Positions 22,772-34,305 of a stretch of 64,000 bases of DNA are shown piece after piece (positions within the stretch are counted from its first letter, which is position 1; every line of letters starts with the position of its first letter). Under the pieces are notes generated by a model that saw only the letters and a list, made by a program, of their open reading frames with translations, did no database searches and was not told the DNA's origin. A program made the translations under genes and the position numbers. This stretch comes from Gordius sp. MW1 (Eukaryota; Nematomorpha; Gordioida; Gordea; Gordiidae), in assembly GCA_964036665.1 (NCBI GenBank), contig OZ038527.1:26143901-26207900 (forward strand), read 5' to 3'.

Positions 22772-23760
22772 TAGAGCCCTGTACGGGTGACCCGAAACCC
22801 GACCCGAACGGGTTGATTTTAAAATGCCTTCGGGTCGGGTTCGGGTTAAAAAAATTTAAATGCTTTCGGGTCGGGTTCGGAGAAAATTATAAAACTCGGG
22901 TCCGGGTCGGGTTTAAAGGTTATGAATTTTGTATTGAATAATAGACATATCTTTTAAATTATTGCTATTATATATAATATTTTATAATTAATATCGAAAT
23001 GTATGATTAATTTATCTCATACATTCATTTAAATTGGTTTCTTTTAAGTTATATCTGAATTTTGGAATAACGCAATTTTGGACTCAGAAAGGTAGAATAT
23101 CTTATGGATGCTATAAATTAAGATAAACATGTAATTGATATCACAAAACTTATTAACCATTTTGTGAACTCCCATTATTCTTTTTTAAATGTTGATGTCT
23201 CAACTTGCTTTAACATATACACAAGAATAAAATAAAATTAATATGATTATTATTAAATGAATGATTAAAATGTATAAAAACATTATTTTACAAACATGGT
23301 TTAAAATTTAGAGTTTAAAAAAAATGATCAAATTTTCTCCTTTCATTTCCGCACAATTGCCACAACCATAATTAGCCTTAAAATCAAAATTGCTTGATAA
23401 TAATAAAAACAGACTCATTTTTATTTAGCAAAAGTTTGAGAATATCTGCATTTTTTATGAAGATTATGAATGGCTTGTTATGTTAAGTGGGATACTTTGG
23501 GTAAAATATACTAAAAAAAACTTTTTTAGGATCTACTTTTTTTCCTAATGCTTTTACTTCTGGCAAACATGTTTAAAAGTGTTAAATCTGTCGTTATTTT
23601 TTTGGGATATAACATTTCGTTGCCATTTAAAACCATCGAAATCAATTTTACACCAATCACTTTTTTTACTTTCGGTCGGGTTTGGTTTAAAACGCTTTCG
23701 GGTTGAAAAAAACGCTTTCGAGTCGGGTCGGGTTGAAAAAAGTGACTTTGCAGGGCTCTA
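22772..23760. mobile_element. hAT-type non-autonomous element, TAGAGCCCTG ends
   Basis: 989-bp element with perfect inverted ends TAGAGCCCTG (22772-22781) and CAGGGCTCTA (23751-23760), flanked by ATTTACA on both sides (22765-22771, 23761-23767). Subterminal arrays of CGGGTCGGGTT motifs face each other at the two ends. The core is AT-rich with no transposase. Ends, subterminal repeats and a target duplication of 7-8 bp are typical of hAT MITEs. Confidence 0.8.
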
Positions 23761-23985
23761 ATTTACATTCAATGAATTTAACAAGCATGAATTGACTCTA
23801 ATATACTATGTGGTCTAAATGAAATTTATCAATAAGGGAAGACAGAGATGTGAATGATACGGTGTAGCTTTGGGTACACTAAGCTCGACCATATGACGAA
23901 TGACTTTCTCTGAAAAAAATGGGTATTTAACCTATGGCCATTATTAACGAAAATCGGCTAAGGTGCTATGGGCAATACTAAGAAG

Positions 23986-24136
23986 CATGGGCGTAGCCAG
24001 GTTTTGGTATGGGGGGGGGGAACGTTTAAAAGTTCAATTAGGGGGGGGGGCAAAACATAATTTTTTTTTATTTTTTAAGGGTTTTTGCATTGAAATTTTT
24101 TATTATGATTTAGGGCCCCCCCTGGCTAGGCCCATG
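23986..24136. mobile_element. MITE, CATGGGCGTAGCCAGG family, with 8-bp target duplication
   Basis: 151 bp. CATGGGCGTAGCCAGG at the left and CCTGGCTAGGCCCATG at the right. Perfect 8-bp duplication CTAAGAAG (23978-23985, 24137-24144) places the family with hAT-type elements. Confidence 0.88.
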
Positions 24137-24302
24137 CTAAGAAGGGAGACGAATTATGTGAGTCTCGAAAAGTACTGGACATTGAGATACCGGGGAAGAG
24201 AAGAAGAGGGAAGACCTCGTGTCACGTGAAAAGGGCAAGTCGATAAAGTTATGTAAACAAAAGAGATTAATCAAGCACTAACCCGATCTAGATGGAAGAA
24301 AC

Positions 24303-25760
24303 TAGTGATGCGGAAAAACCGAGAAAAATCTCGGTCTCGTCTCGTCTCGAACGAGAATTTGAAAAATGGAGTCGAGATCGAGACGAGAATTTTGATGTCG
24401 AGACGATACGAGATTTTTTTGGCGAGATCTCGACTTTTTATTGATCATTAGATTTTAGCAAATTATTGTGTATTTTAATCTACATGGTTTACATTTAAGG
24501 TGTTAAGTGTAAATCAATATGTATGGAATAATAAATTGCATAGCAATTGATATTTTATATTAAACCTAAGTGTTGTATATATTATACATTTTTGCAAAAA
24601 ATTTAAAATTTGGCAATCATTTACCTTAATATGGTTGACCCTAAGGGTATGTGAATAATTTTGTAATGTATTTCTCACATTCCATGGCATTATTTAATAT
24701 TACAAAATTTTAGGCTTAGAATGAGTTCTGATGGAGTAGTAAATATTACTAAAGCATATATGTATGCAGTACTCATCCTGCATGATGCGATATTATAAAT
24801 TGGTGGTCAATCAGTTTGAATAATTATACAAGTTAAGCTAAAGTGGCTTGATATTTTTGAGCACCCGCCAAAGAGTATTTATTGACACCCTAAAAGATTA
24901 ATAAATCATGAATATTTTAGTTTTTATGCTTCAACGAAGTGCATTCAAATTTACTATAATTTCTACAATTGTGAAATATAAAATAAATACTAGAACCTAA
25001 ACTGTATTCAATAAATAACTATTTGATGGCAAAGTTAATTAGAACTGTAAGGTAATTATTTGGAATATAAATTTGTTATAATGATTTTTGTCTTACATTT
25101 AAATCAGTTATCAATTCTGTAAATAATAGTAATATCATTAAAAGTCACTGAACTTTGTAATTTATAGCGCTATAGTAAACATGCAATAAACACTATGGAC
25201 TATAATTGATGATGGTATAATCAATGGACTTAAACGTTTGCCTTAACTTTAGCAAGGGTTAATAAAGGGTCTCAATTTGCTCAATAATGCAACTAAGTGA
25301 ACTATAAGCGAACTTATAATTTTCCAAGTCTATTTATAGTTGAGAGACACAGTGAATTTGATACAAATGTTATAATTTGCTAGAACAATAAAATTTATTT
25401 TTCTATATTTCAAATTTATTTATAGTTTTTTAGTCTGCACTTTTTATAGAAAATGTTACCTTTATGAATTAATTCATATCTTTACATTGCCAATGAGATG
25501 TCGTGTCCTGTTAAATCTTCCAATAGTTTTTGTAATATATTTTTCAAAAAATATAAAAGTTTGCCATTTGGATTTTTTAACACTTATTTAATGTTTTTAA
25601 TAAAACAGGAGAAATTTTTATTACGTAAATATTTTTTTTTAAAGTCGAGACGAGACGAGATCGAGATTTTTCTAGACCGAGACGAGATCGAGATTTTCAT
25701 AATCGCTCCCGAGACGAGACGAGATTTTGTTTTCGAGACCGAGACGAGATCGAAACACTA
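24303..25760. mobile_element. hAT-type non-autonomous element with GAGACGAGAT repeats
   Basis: 1,458-bp element between perfect 8-bp duplications GAAGAAAC (24295-24302, 25761-25768). Ends are TAGTGATGCGG and CGAAACACTA. Both subterminal regions are built from the short motif GAGACGAGATCGAGAT (inverted between ends), probably transposase-binding arrays. The 1.2-kb core is AT-rich and non-coding. Confidence 0.88.
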
Positions 25761-25954
25761 GAAGAAACATATCAAAATAAACTCCACGATTGTGAGTAAG
25801 AATATAGGAACTCTTAAATTTGTTATACCCAAAAATAGCATACAAGCGAGATTAGTGACCCGTTGCACATTAAGTTTTTTGAAGGCTCTGAAGTAATATA
25901 TGGTAGGGCAAAAATTTATATACTATAATAGATAGTTGAGACATGTCTGAAATT

Positions 25955-26070
25955 CTCATAAAGACGAGACCGAGATCCTTTAGGCTGAGACAAGACGAGA
26001 TCGAGATTCCCATAATCAGGGCCAAGACGAGATTTTGCTTTCGAGACCGAGACGATCGAAATACTAGAGG
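25955..26070. repeat. truncated end of the GAGACGAGAT hAT element
   Basis: GAGACCGAGAT-type repeats end in GATCGAAATACTAGAGG, a mutated copy of the right terminus at 25760. No left end or target duplication is visible. Confidence 0.65.
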
Positions 26071-26089
26071 TGTTAAATATAACTATGTT

Positions 26090-28288
26090 AATCAGAAGAT
26101 AATAATAAACCCTTTCAGGAGTGCCGCAATTAAATTAAAAGTATCCTTTAATTAGCGCCATCTATAGGCAATTTTAATTAGAGACTAATTTGAACTATTA
26201 ATTGCTATGCAATTTATGGGCTCGTTTTTTGGTGTCCGTCCGTCGTCCGTCGTCCGTCGTCCGTTACCCTCCCTATCTATTTGCATTGGGTATATTAGGT
26301 TATCGCTTTTTTAAATTAATGCATGAGAAAGAGTTGCCCCACCCCTCATCTCTATCTCCCTCGCTGTGTTATTTTTTAAATTAATGCATAAGAGGTGCCC
26401 CACCCCTCATCTCTATCTCCCTCGGTGTGTTATAATATAAGATTTGTTAAATTATCTATTATATAATAAACATAAATAAAAGTTGTTTACTTTTAATTGC
26501 TATGCAATTTAACTAGTTATATAATAAACATATATAAAAGTTGTTTACTTTTAATTGCTATGCAATTTAACTAGTTTTTGTTAATAAACATAGATAAAAG
26601 TTGTTTACTTTTAATGCTATGCAATTTAACTAGTTATATAATAAACATAAATAAAAGTTGTTTACTTTTTAATTGCTATGCAATTTAACTAGTTTTGGGG
26701 TTAGAATCCCGGAGTTTTTTTGACTCTTATGATTGTTCTTGTTACTATCATTGATAATAAGAATTTATGGCCGTCCGCTGGCTGCTGACCAATGAAAAAA
26801 ATGACCATTGGCCAAAATGTGAATCGAAATTATTTTTTTCGTTTTTTTTGACTTATGATTGTTCCTGTTTCTACCATTGCTATTATGACTTTTTGGCCGT
26901 CCGCTGGCTGCTGACCAATGTTATATAATAAACATAAATAAAAGTTGTTTACTTTTAATTGCTATGCAATTTAACTAGTTTTTGGGTTAGAATCCCGGAG
27001 TTTTTTTTGACTCTTATGATTGTTCTTGTTACTATCATTGATAATAAGACTTTTTGGCCGTCCGTTGGCTACTGACCAATGAAAAAAATGACCATTGGCC
27101 AAAATGTGAATCCGAGTTTATTTTTTCGTTTTTTTTTGACTATTATGATTGTTCCTGTTACTACCATTGCTATTATGACTTTTTGGCCGTCCGCTGGCTC
27201 CTGACCGATGGAAAAAATGACCATTGACCAAAATGTGAATCGAGATTATTTTTTTCGTTTTTTTTTTTGACTATTATGATTGTTCCTGTTCCTACCATTG
27301 CTATTATGACTTTTTGGCCGTCCGCTGGCTGCTGACCAATGGAATAAAATGACCATTGGCCAAAATGTGATTCGAAAACTTTTTTTTTCGTTTTTTTTTG
27401 ACTATTATGAATTTATGTCCACTTTTACCGTGTCCTGGCTGCTGACCAATGAAAAAAAATGACCATTGGCCAAAATGTGATTCAAAAATTTTTTTTCGTT
27501 TTTTTTACTCTTATGAATTTATATCCACCTTACCGTGTGCTGGCTGCTGACCAATGAAAAAAATGACCATTGGCCAAAGTGAGCATCAAAATTTTTTTTC
27601 CGTTTTTTTGGCTATCATTGACTTATAAAGTATCTGTTGGTACTGACCAATAGAGAAAAAGTGACCATTGGCCAAATTTTGATTTTTTTAATTAAAAATT
27701 GTTCAAATTCAACAAAAAATTTCTCCCAACAATTCTGCAAATTCTTAACATTGTGTTGTTTTATAATATAATGTTTGTTAGACCCATAATCACTAAAGGC
27801 CATAAAAACTAATGTAATACGCAACTAGATGCAAACACTAAATCTAACCCTAACCCTTGCCTATATTACATTTTGCCTTTATTACATTTTGCCTATAATG
27901 GAAAATTTGTATAAATAATTAGTTAATCATTAGGCATTTAATACCCCCCTATAGGCATTCTCGCCTCTTCCCACCTTTCTCGCCCCTTCCCACCTTTCTC
28001 GCCCATAAATTGCATAGCAAATATGATACATTTATACGAAGTACAGATGAGTCGTCCCCCCTTCCCTTCCCCTCTTCCCTTCCCTTCTCCCCCTTCCCAC
28101 GAGGGCCGAAGGCCCGAGTTTATATATTCCTATCTGTTTTAGCATGTGATTCGAAAATGATAACAGACATATAACGTTTTCGCTCTTATTAGAGCTCATA
28201 TAGTTAATTTTCTAGTCACACACTAAGCGAATTAGAGGATTAATTTAATTGCGGCACTCCTGAAAGGGGTTATTATTATTTTCTGATT
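26090..28288. repeat. outer 49-bp inverted repeat pair enclosing TIR element A
   Basis: 26090-26138 and 28240-28288 are reverse complements with about two mismatches (core CAGGAGTGCCGCAATTAAAT). They lie 64-220 bp outside the ends of element A. They could be the ends of an older element into which A inserted. Confidence 0.65.
26202..28020. mobile_element. TIR element A with internal tandem repeats
   Basis: 1,819 bp with 20-bp inverted ends TTGCTATGCAATTTATGGGC (26202-26221) and its complement (28001-28020). Inside, in order: GTCC-rich stretch, two copies of a GTGCCCCACCCCTCATC block, four 60-65-bp repeats (26455-26695) each containing AATTGCTATGCAATTT, then about eight degenerate ~125-bp repeats (26700-27660) with the inverted core CCAATG...CATTGG. 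No transposase. No clear target duplication, so the superfamily is open. Confidence 0.75.
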
Positions 28289-28986
28289 ATTATCGAAAAC
28301 CCGCAATTTATGAACCAATTTCTAATACAATAACTATGTTACCTGGTAAAATTGGTTAAACTATATGGAAACTCATAGTATCAAATTAATTTACAATTCT
28401 TGCGTTGTGTATATATTTAATTAAACAAGATAATATTCTGATGTACTAATGTTCCAAATGTCTATTATTAATTTTGAGTCAAATGCTAAAAAAGATAGGG
28501 ATATATTTAGCCATATAATCTGATTAAACCTGCCCCTAGATGGCAGTCACTCGTACATTGGGCTATTATCTCGGTTAATTCGATTGAAACTGTGGTACCC
28601 TTCCCCCCCCCTCCCCCACTCTATTCCCTTCTTCACATGCTGCGTTATTTTTCCCCCCTTATAATTTTATTTACCTATCACGACGCTTCAATGATTTTTA
28701 TATAGGCATAAAACAACTCATACTGAAATAACACAGGTCTACCAAAAAACATCCTGCAATCGGACCCATAATTCTGATAGAAAATTTTGCGCTGAAACAT
28801 AATCTGTTTTTAGTTTTTTTCCACAATTACCAGTTTTATAGATATACGAGGTTGAAGGTTCCAAAAATGCCCTTTTTAAGCCTTTTTGAGGCTATATTTC
28901 CACGGTATTTTTAATATTTAGTGAAGAATAGTAATATATTGATGTAGATTAAAGTTTCATCTATAGGTCCATTCTTTTATTTTTAA
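28021..28986. other. AT-rich stretch with pyrimidine tracts
   Basis: Contains C/T-rich runs (28047-28100, 28598-28620) and a short GGGCCGAAGGCCC palindrome (28102-28114). Nothing coding. Confidence 0.5.
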
Positions 28987-30508
28987 TTGCTATGCATTTT
29001 ATGGGCTCGTTTTTTGGTGTCCGTCCGTCCTATGTCCGTTGTCCGTTACCCTCCCTATCTATTTGCATTGGGTATATTAGGTTATCGCTTTTTTAAATTA
29101 ATGCATGAGAAAGAGGTGCCCCACCCCTCATCTCTATCTCCCTCGGTGTGTTATATATAAGATTTGTTAAATTATCTATTATATAATAAACATAGATAAA
29201 AGTTGTTTACTTTTAATGCTATGCAATTTAACTAGTTATATAATAAACATAAATAAAAGTTGTTTACTTTTTAATTGCTATGCAATTTAACTAGTTTTGA
29301 GGTTAAAATCCCGGAGTTTTTTTGACTCTTATGATTGTTCTTGTTACTATCATTGATAATAAGAATTTTTGGCCGTCCGCTGCCTGCTGACCAATGAAAA
29401 AAATGACCATTGGCCAAAATGTGAATCGAAATTATTTTTTTCGTTTTTTTTGACTATTATGATTGTTCCTGTTTCTACCATTGCTATTATGACTTTTTGG
29501 CCGTCCGCTGGCTGCTGACCAATGTTATATAATAAACATAAATAAAAGTTGTTTACTTTTAATTGCTATGCAATTTAACTAGTTTTTGGGTTAGAATCCC
29601 GGAGTTTTTTTGACTCTTATGATTGTTCTTGTTACTATCATTGATAATAAGACTTTTTGGCCGTCCGTTGGCTGCTGACCAATGAAAAAAATGACCATTG
29701 GCCAAAATGTGAATCCGAGTTTATTTTTTCGTTTTTTTTTTGACTATTATGATTGTTCCTGTTACTACCATTGCTATTATGACTTTCTGGCCGTCCGCTG
29801 GCTCCTGACCGATGGAAAAAATGACCATTGGCCAAAATGTGAATCGAAATTATTTTTTTCGTTTTTTTTTGACTATTATGATTGTTCCTGTTCCTACCAT
29901 TGCTATTATGACTTTTTGGCCGTCCGCTGGCTGCTGACCAATGGAATAAAATGACCATTGGCCAAAATGTGATTCGAAAACTTTTTTTTCGTTTTTTTTG
30001 TTGACTATTATGAATTTATATCAACTTTTACCGTGTCCTGGCTGCTGACCAATGGAAAAAAATGACCATTGGCCAAAATGTGATTCGAAAATTTTTTTTT
30101 CGTTTTTTTTACTCTTATGAATTTATATCCACTTTTACCGTGTGCTGGCTGCTGACCAATGGATTAAAATGACCATTGGCCAAAGTGAGCATCAAAATTT
30201 TTTTTTCCGTTTTTTTGGCTATCATTGACTTATAGAGTATCTGTTGGTACTGACCAATAGAGAAAAAGTGACCATTGGCCAAATTTTTGATTTTTTTAAT
30301 TAAAAATTGTTCAAATTCAACAAAAAATTTCTCCCAACAATTCTGCAAATTCTTAACATTGTGTTGTTTTATAATATAATGTTTGTTAGACCCATAATCA
30401 CTAAAGGCCTTAAAAACTAATGTAATACGCAACTAGATGCAAACACTAAATCTAACCCTAACCCTTGCCTATATTACATTTAGCCTATATTACATTTTGC
30501 CTATAATG
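28987..30508. mobile_element. TIR element B, second copy of element A
   Basis: Same order as A: terminus TTGCTATGCATTTTATGGGC (28987-29006), GTCC stretch, CCCCACCCCTCATC block, 60-65-bp repeats (two plus one), and about eight 125-bp repeats ending near 30290, then the CTAACCCTAACCC-containing tail. The right terminus is missing; at 30508 the sequence switches to the start of a third copy. Confidence 0.75.
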
Positions 30509-30684
30509 GGTTTTTTGGTGTCCGTCCGTCCGTTGTCCGTTACCCTCCCTATCTATTTGCATTGGGTATATTAGGTTATCGCTTTTTTAAATTAATGCAT
30601 GAGAAAGAGGTGCCCCACCCCTCATCTCTATCTCCCTCGCTGTGTTATTTTTTAAATTAATGCATAAGAGGTGCCCCACCCCTC
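30509..30684. repeat. partial third copy (C) of the TIR element
   Basis: Begins inside the GTCC stretch and keeps two GTGCCCCACCCCTCA blocks. It is then cut by the satellite-carrying element that starts at 30685. Confidence 0.75.
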
Positions 30685-31735
30685 AGTGTTGTAAAAAGAC
30701 CTGGGTTTTTTTAGCCGTCCTTTGGTCTTAGTCGACTAAACCAAAAAGACCTCGAGGTCTTTTGGTCTGTTTTCTTAGTCGACCTTTGGTTGAGCTAATA
30801 CTTGGAGAAAAGACCTTAAAGGTAGTTAGGCTATTTTATTTAGCCAACCTTTAGGTTTAGTCATAATTTTGTTAATACCCCAAAGGTTTTTACTTGTTAT
30901 TATTAGTCGACCTTTGGCTTGGCTTAGGTCTGGCGGGGTGGTAGGAAAATAATATATAATTTAATGAGTGAATTTAAAATTAAGCTATATATAGTTACGG
31001 GTAGATTTTTAATTGTACTGATATGATTTAATAATGGTTGAGGGTGATTTTTGATATTGATACCTAGTTGTAAAATATAATTTTAAGAATCAATCATTTG
31101 TCAAGCTAATTTGGTGACAATTGTCATAATGGTCCTTTATAAAGCAAAATAAATTGTTTTGACGGAAATTGGTGGGGTATGGTGTCATAAATATGTTTCA
31201 AACTTAAAATTTAAGTTTGTCACCTAAGCTTGGTGACAATTGTCATAATTGTCATTTTAAAAGCTAGATAAATACTTTTAACGAAAATTGGTCGGTTAGA
31301 GTGTCATAAAAATGTTGCAAACTTAAAATTTAAGTTTGTCACCTTAGCTTGGTGACAATTGTCATATTTGTCATTTTTAAAGCTAGATAAATACTTTTAA
31401 CGAAAATTGGTCGGTTAGGGTGTCATAAAAATGTTGCAAACTTAAAATTTAAGTTGGTCACCTTAGCTTGGTGACAATTGTCATAATTGTCATTTTAAAG
31501 GCTAGATAAATACTTTTAACGAAAATTGGTTGGTTAGGGTGTCATAATAATGTTGCAAACTTAAAATTTAAGTTTGTCACCTTAGCTTTGTGACAATTGT
31601 CATCATTTTTAAAGCTAGATAAATACTTTTAACGAAAATTGGTCGGTAAGGGTGTCATAAAAATGTTGCAAACTTAAAATTTAAGTTTGTCACCTTAGCT
31701 TGGTGACAATTGTCATAATTGTCATTTTAAAGGCT
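30685..31735 (+). mobile_element. satellite-carrying element, TAGTGTTG-family end (array A)
   Basis: Begins AGTGTTGTAAAAA, the end shared with the 202-bp MITE at 2183. About 270 bp of GGTCGACCTTTGG / AGACCTCGAGGTCT palindromic blocks follow, then ~130 bp of AT-rich DNA, then five to six 119-bp satellite monomers (about 31105-31735). The array stops abruptly at the outer edge of the left palindrome arm. The same left end and array start recur inside both arms. Confidence 0.7.
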
Positions 31736-32194
31736 AAGCATTTTACCCCTCTTGATGACAAAGCTTATGCGTCCGAGCACATATGCTAGATATGTGTTTA
31801 CGTCCAAGTCAGAGCAAAACAGCAACTTTACAACTATACGTATAATATATGAAGCTTAAATGTTTTATTGCTGCATAAAAATTTTCTTTCATATTAAATC
31901 AGGCTAGACCCGTTACAATATGAATGAACCAGAGGAATATAAACATTAGATTCTACAAAGTATTTTATGTCATGGTTATGCGTTTATTTTGTAGAAGAAA
32001 CTTAAATTACATTTAAAACTCAGTGACATTTCTTTAAGGCTTATGCTAAGCTTTATCATAAATAAATTGCATAGCAATTAATAAGTATTAATATGCTCTT
32101 CCCCAATTAATTACATATATGCTTTTTATTCCATATCATAAAAGAAGCTTTTCCGTGTAAATTATATTATTGGATAAACTTATTTGGGTAATAA

Positions 32195-32509
32195 AAAAAA
32201 ATTTCAATACAAAAACCCTTAAAAATTAAAAAAAAAATTATGTTTTGCCCCCCCCCCCCAATTAGTCACTGCCCTTTCCTAATTAGACACTGCCCCTCCC
32301 TAATTAGCCACTGCCCAAATTTTGGATAGTCGAGGACCTTTTTTTTTGCTCTCAGGAAAATTTTTGGTAGGGACAATTTTTGGATGTCGAGACCTTTTTT
32401 TTGCTCGCTGAAAAATTTTTAAATTATTTTTTTGGTGTCAGAAAATTTTTTTTTTAATTCTACCCCACCCCCCCCCCCCCCCCTAATTCAAAACCTGCGT
32501 ACGCCCATG
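32195..32509. repeat. MITE remnant, variant CATGGGCGTACGCAGG end (left arm)
   Basis: Right end CCTGCGTACGCCCATG at 32494-32509, with the poly-C tract and CAGTGGCTAATTAGG-like repeats of the family. The left terminus is lost. Mirrored at 50588-50905 and repeated in later tandem units. Confidence 0.6.
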
Positions 32510-33535
32510 TTAAATCAAAGTCATTTTTTTGCTTATTTTTCACGTCAATTATTATTATAGGACGGTCGTGTCCCCTCCTGCGTGGCTAAATAAATTAAGT
32601 GGGCCTGGGCCTTGGACCCTCTTTAACTATTTGTTTAAAAATTTTTGCATAATAAACACTTACCAATTATATTTGATATATTCTTAATCTATTAAAATTT
32701 ATCTATAAAATGATATATATTCTGCTAATACACCCGGGTAAATGGCAAAACAACGTTTGCCGGGTTCATCTAGTGCAAAATAAAATCTAAAGTTAATTTC
32801 TATCATAGCACCTTTCACAATATAGAACGCGAATGGCTTAAAAATATAAAAAAGCCACATATGTATGAAATATATTTTGACAAATATATGCAAAAGGAAG
32901 ATTTTATGGATTCAAGATAATTTATATATAACTTTGCCCGTAGAACACAACGTTAAAACCTATTTGGACATGAAAGGTACGCCCGTTTTAGTCAATTTCA
33001 CATCTTGATCAAGTTGGACGTATTGCAATGTTTGTCGTGTTACTTTTACAAAACACAAGTATCCAAAGGCCAGTGTTCTAGGCAGGATTGCCTCAAGGGG
33101 GGGGGCGTAGATTTTGTATCAAAAAGTTTCGATTAAACAAAAATAATTTAAATTATATACATTCAATATCTACAATGGGTTTTTGATAAAAAAAACATCA
33201 ATATTATCTACAATAATAAGTTTGTACATAAAAAAGCATTAACAATTAATTTGTTTAAATCGTGACCCAATTGCACCTGTGGTCTTTCTTCCATGAGCGC
33301 AATTTGCAAAGAGCTCCTTACAAATTCTCTGTAAACCCAAGCCGGAGCCATTGTTTGAATTTGAAATATGCCTTAGTTTTTTAGGCTTAATTGGTCCCCC
33401 AATACGAAAAAACCAATTGCCCGAGCTCGGTCCGCTAATTTTTTGATAAGCAAGAAACCAGCATGGATCTTTCACAGAGATATTCTTTTATATTTTGCAG
33501 CCTTTTAAATGCAATTTTTTTGTTAATTTTATTTA

Positions 33536-33896
33536 GAGGTTGAGTTGTTGGTCAAAGGAGGGTGCGAGATAGCTACCCACGCCGCACGCTTAGCCCTGGA
33601 ACACCTCCCTCTGGGTGACTCCTTTCTAAAACTGGATTTTAAAAATGTTTTCAACAGCGTTCGCCGCACAGCTTTTATTAACGATTTTATCAAGCTATTT
33701 CCCCAATACACTAACTACATCATTTTAAGTTACGGGTGCCCTTCAATTTTGAAATTTGAAAAATTCTTCCTTGAATCCGCAGAAAGGATCCAACAAGGCG
33801 ACTCCCTAGGCCCCCCTTTATTCTGTTTGGTCATAAATCACATAATTAATGAAATTAACAAACATTGTAAACTCAGGGTTCAAGCTCGGGAGAGGA
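33536..33896 (+). pseudogene. non-LTR (LINE-type) reverse transcriptase fragment, left arm
   Basis: The frame reads LKLDFKNVFNSVRRTAF...ERIQQGDSLGPPLFCLVINH, matching RT motifs (first catalytic Asp in LDF, then GvQQGDpLGPLLF) of LINE-type reverse transcriptases in invertebrates. The fragment ends before the YxDD catalytic box, so it cannot be active. The N-terminal part is also missing. Confidence 0.75.
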
Positions 33897-33949
33897 CAAA
33901 AACTTTTATATATATTTTTAAATTAAATTAATATTTTGTTCTTGTTAAT

Positions 33950-34020
33950 ATCATTGATAATATGAATTTATGACCGTCCGCTGGCTACTGACCAATGAAA
34001 AAAATGACCATTGGCCAAAT
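33950..34020. repeat. single 125-bp-type repeat (CCAATG...CATTGG), left arm
   Basis: CCGTCCGCTGGCTACTGACC followed by the inverted CCAATG/CATTGG core, the same unit as in elements A and B. Mirrored at about 49076-49146 and in the tandem units. Confidence 0.7.
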
Positions 34021-34305
34021 AAGTCGAAATTTTTATGAAACTGGCCGGGAAATGTCCGATATTTTTAAAATGAAAAGGTATTTTAGGAATCGGAAAATGT
34101 TATTTTACCCCTGGCCGCCCTGGGCACCTACGGGTAAAGTTTCGAGCGAATCGGGCGGGTAGTTTCAGAATTTAGCCCTTATTTAAAACTAAAAGGAATT
34201 TTTATTTTAATTTTTTTTTCTTTAAAATTTAATTAATATTATGTTCTTGTTAATACCATTAATCTCTCAAACATATAATATAATTAACACACGAGGACAA
34301 AACTG

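Noticed and set aside
29682-29954. Tyr/Cys-rich 90-codon frame and the opposite 106-codon frame
   Set aside because: Both are translations of the ~125-bp tandem repeat, so openness is periodic rather than coding.
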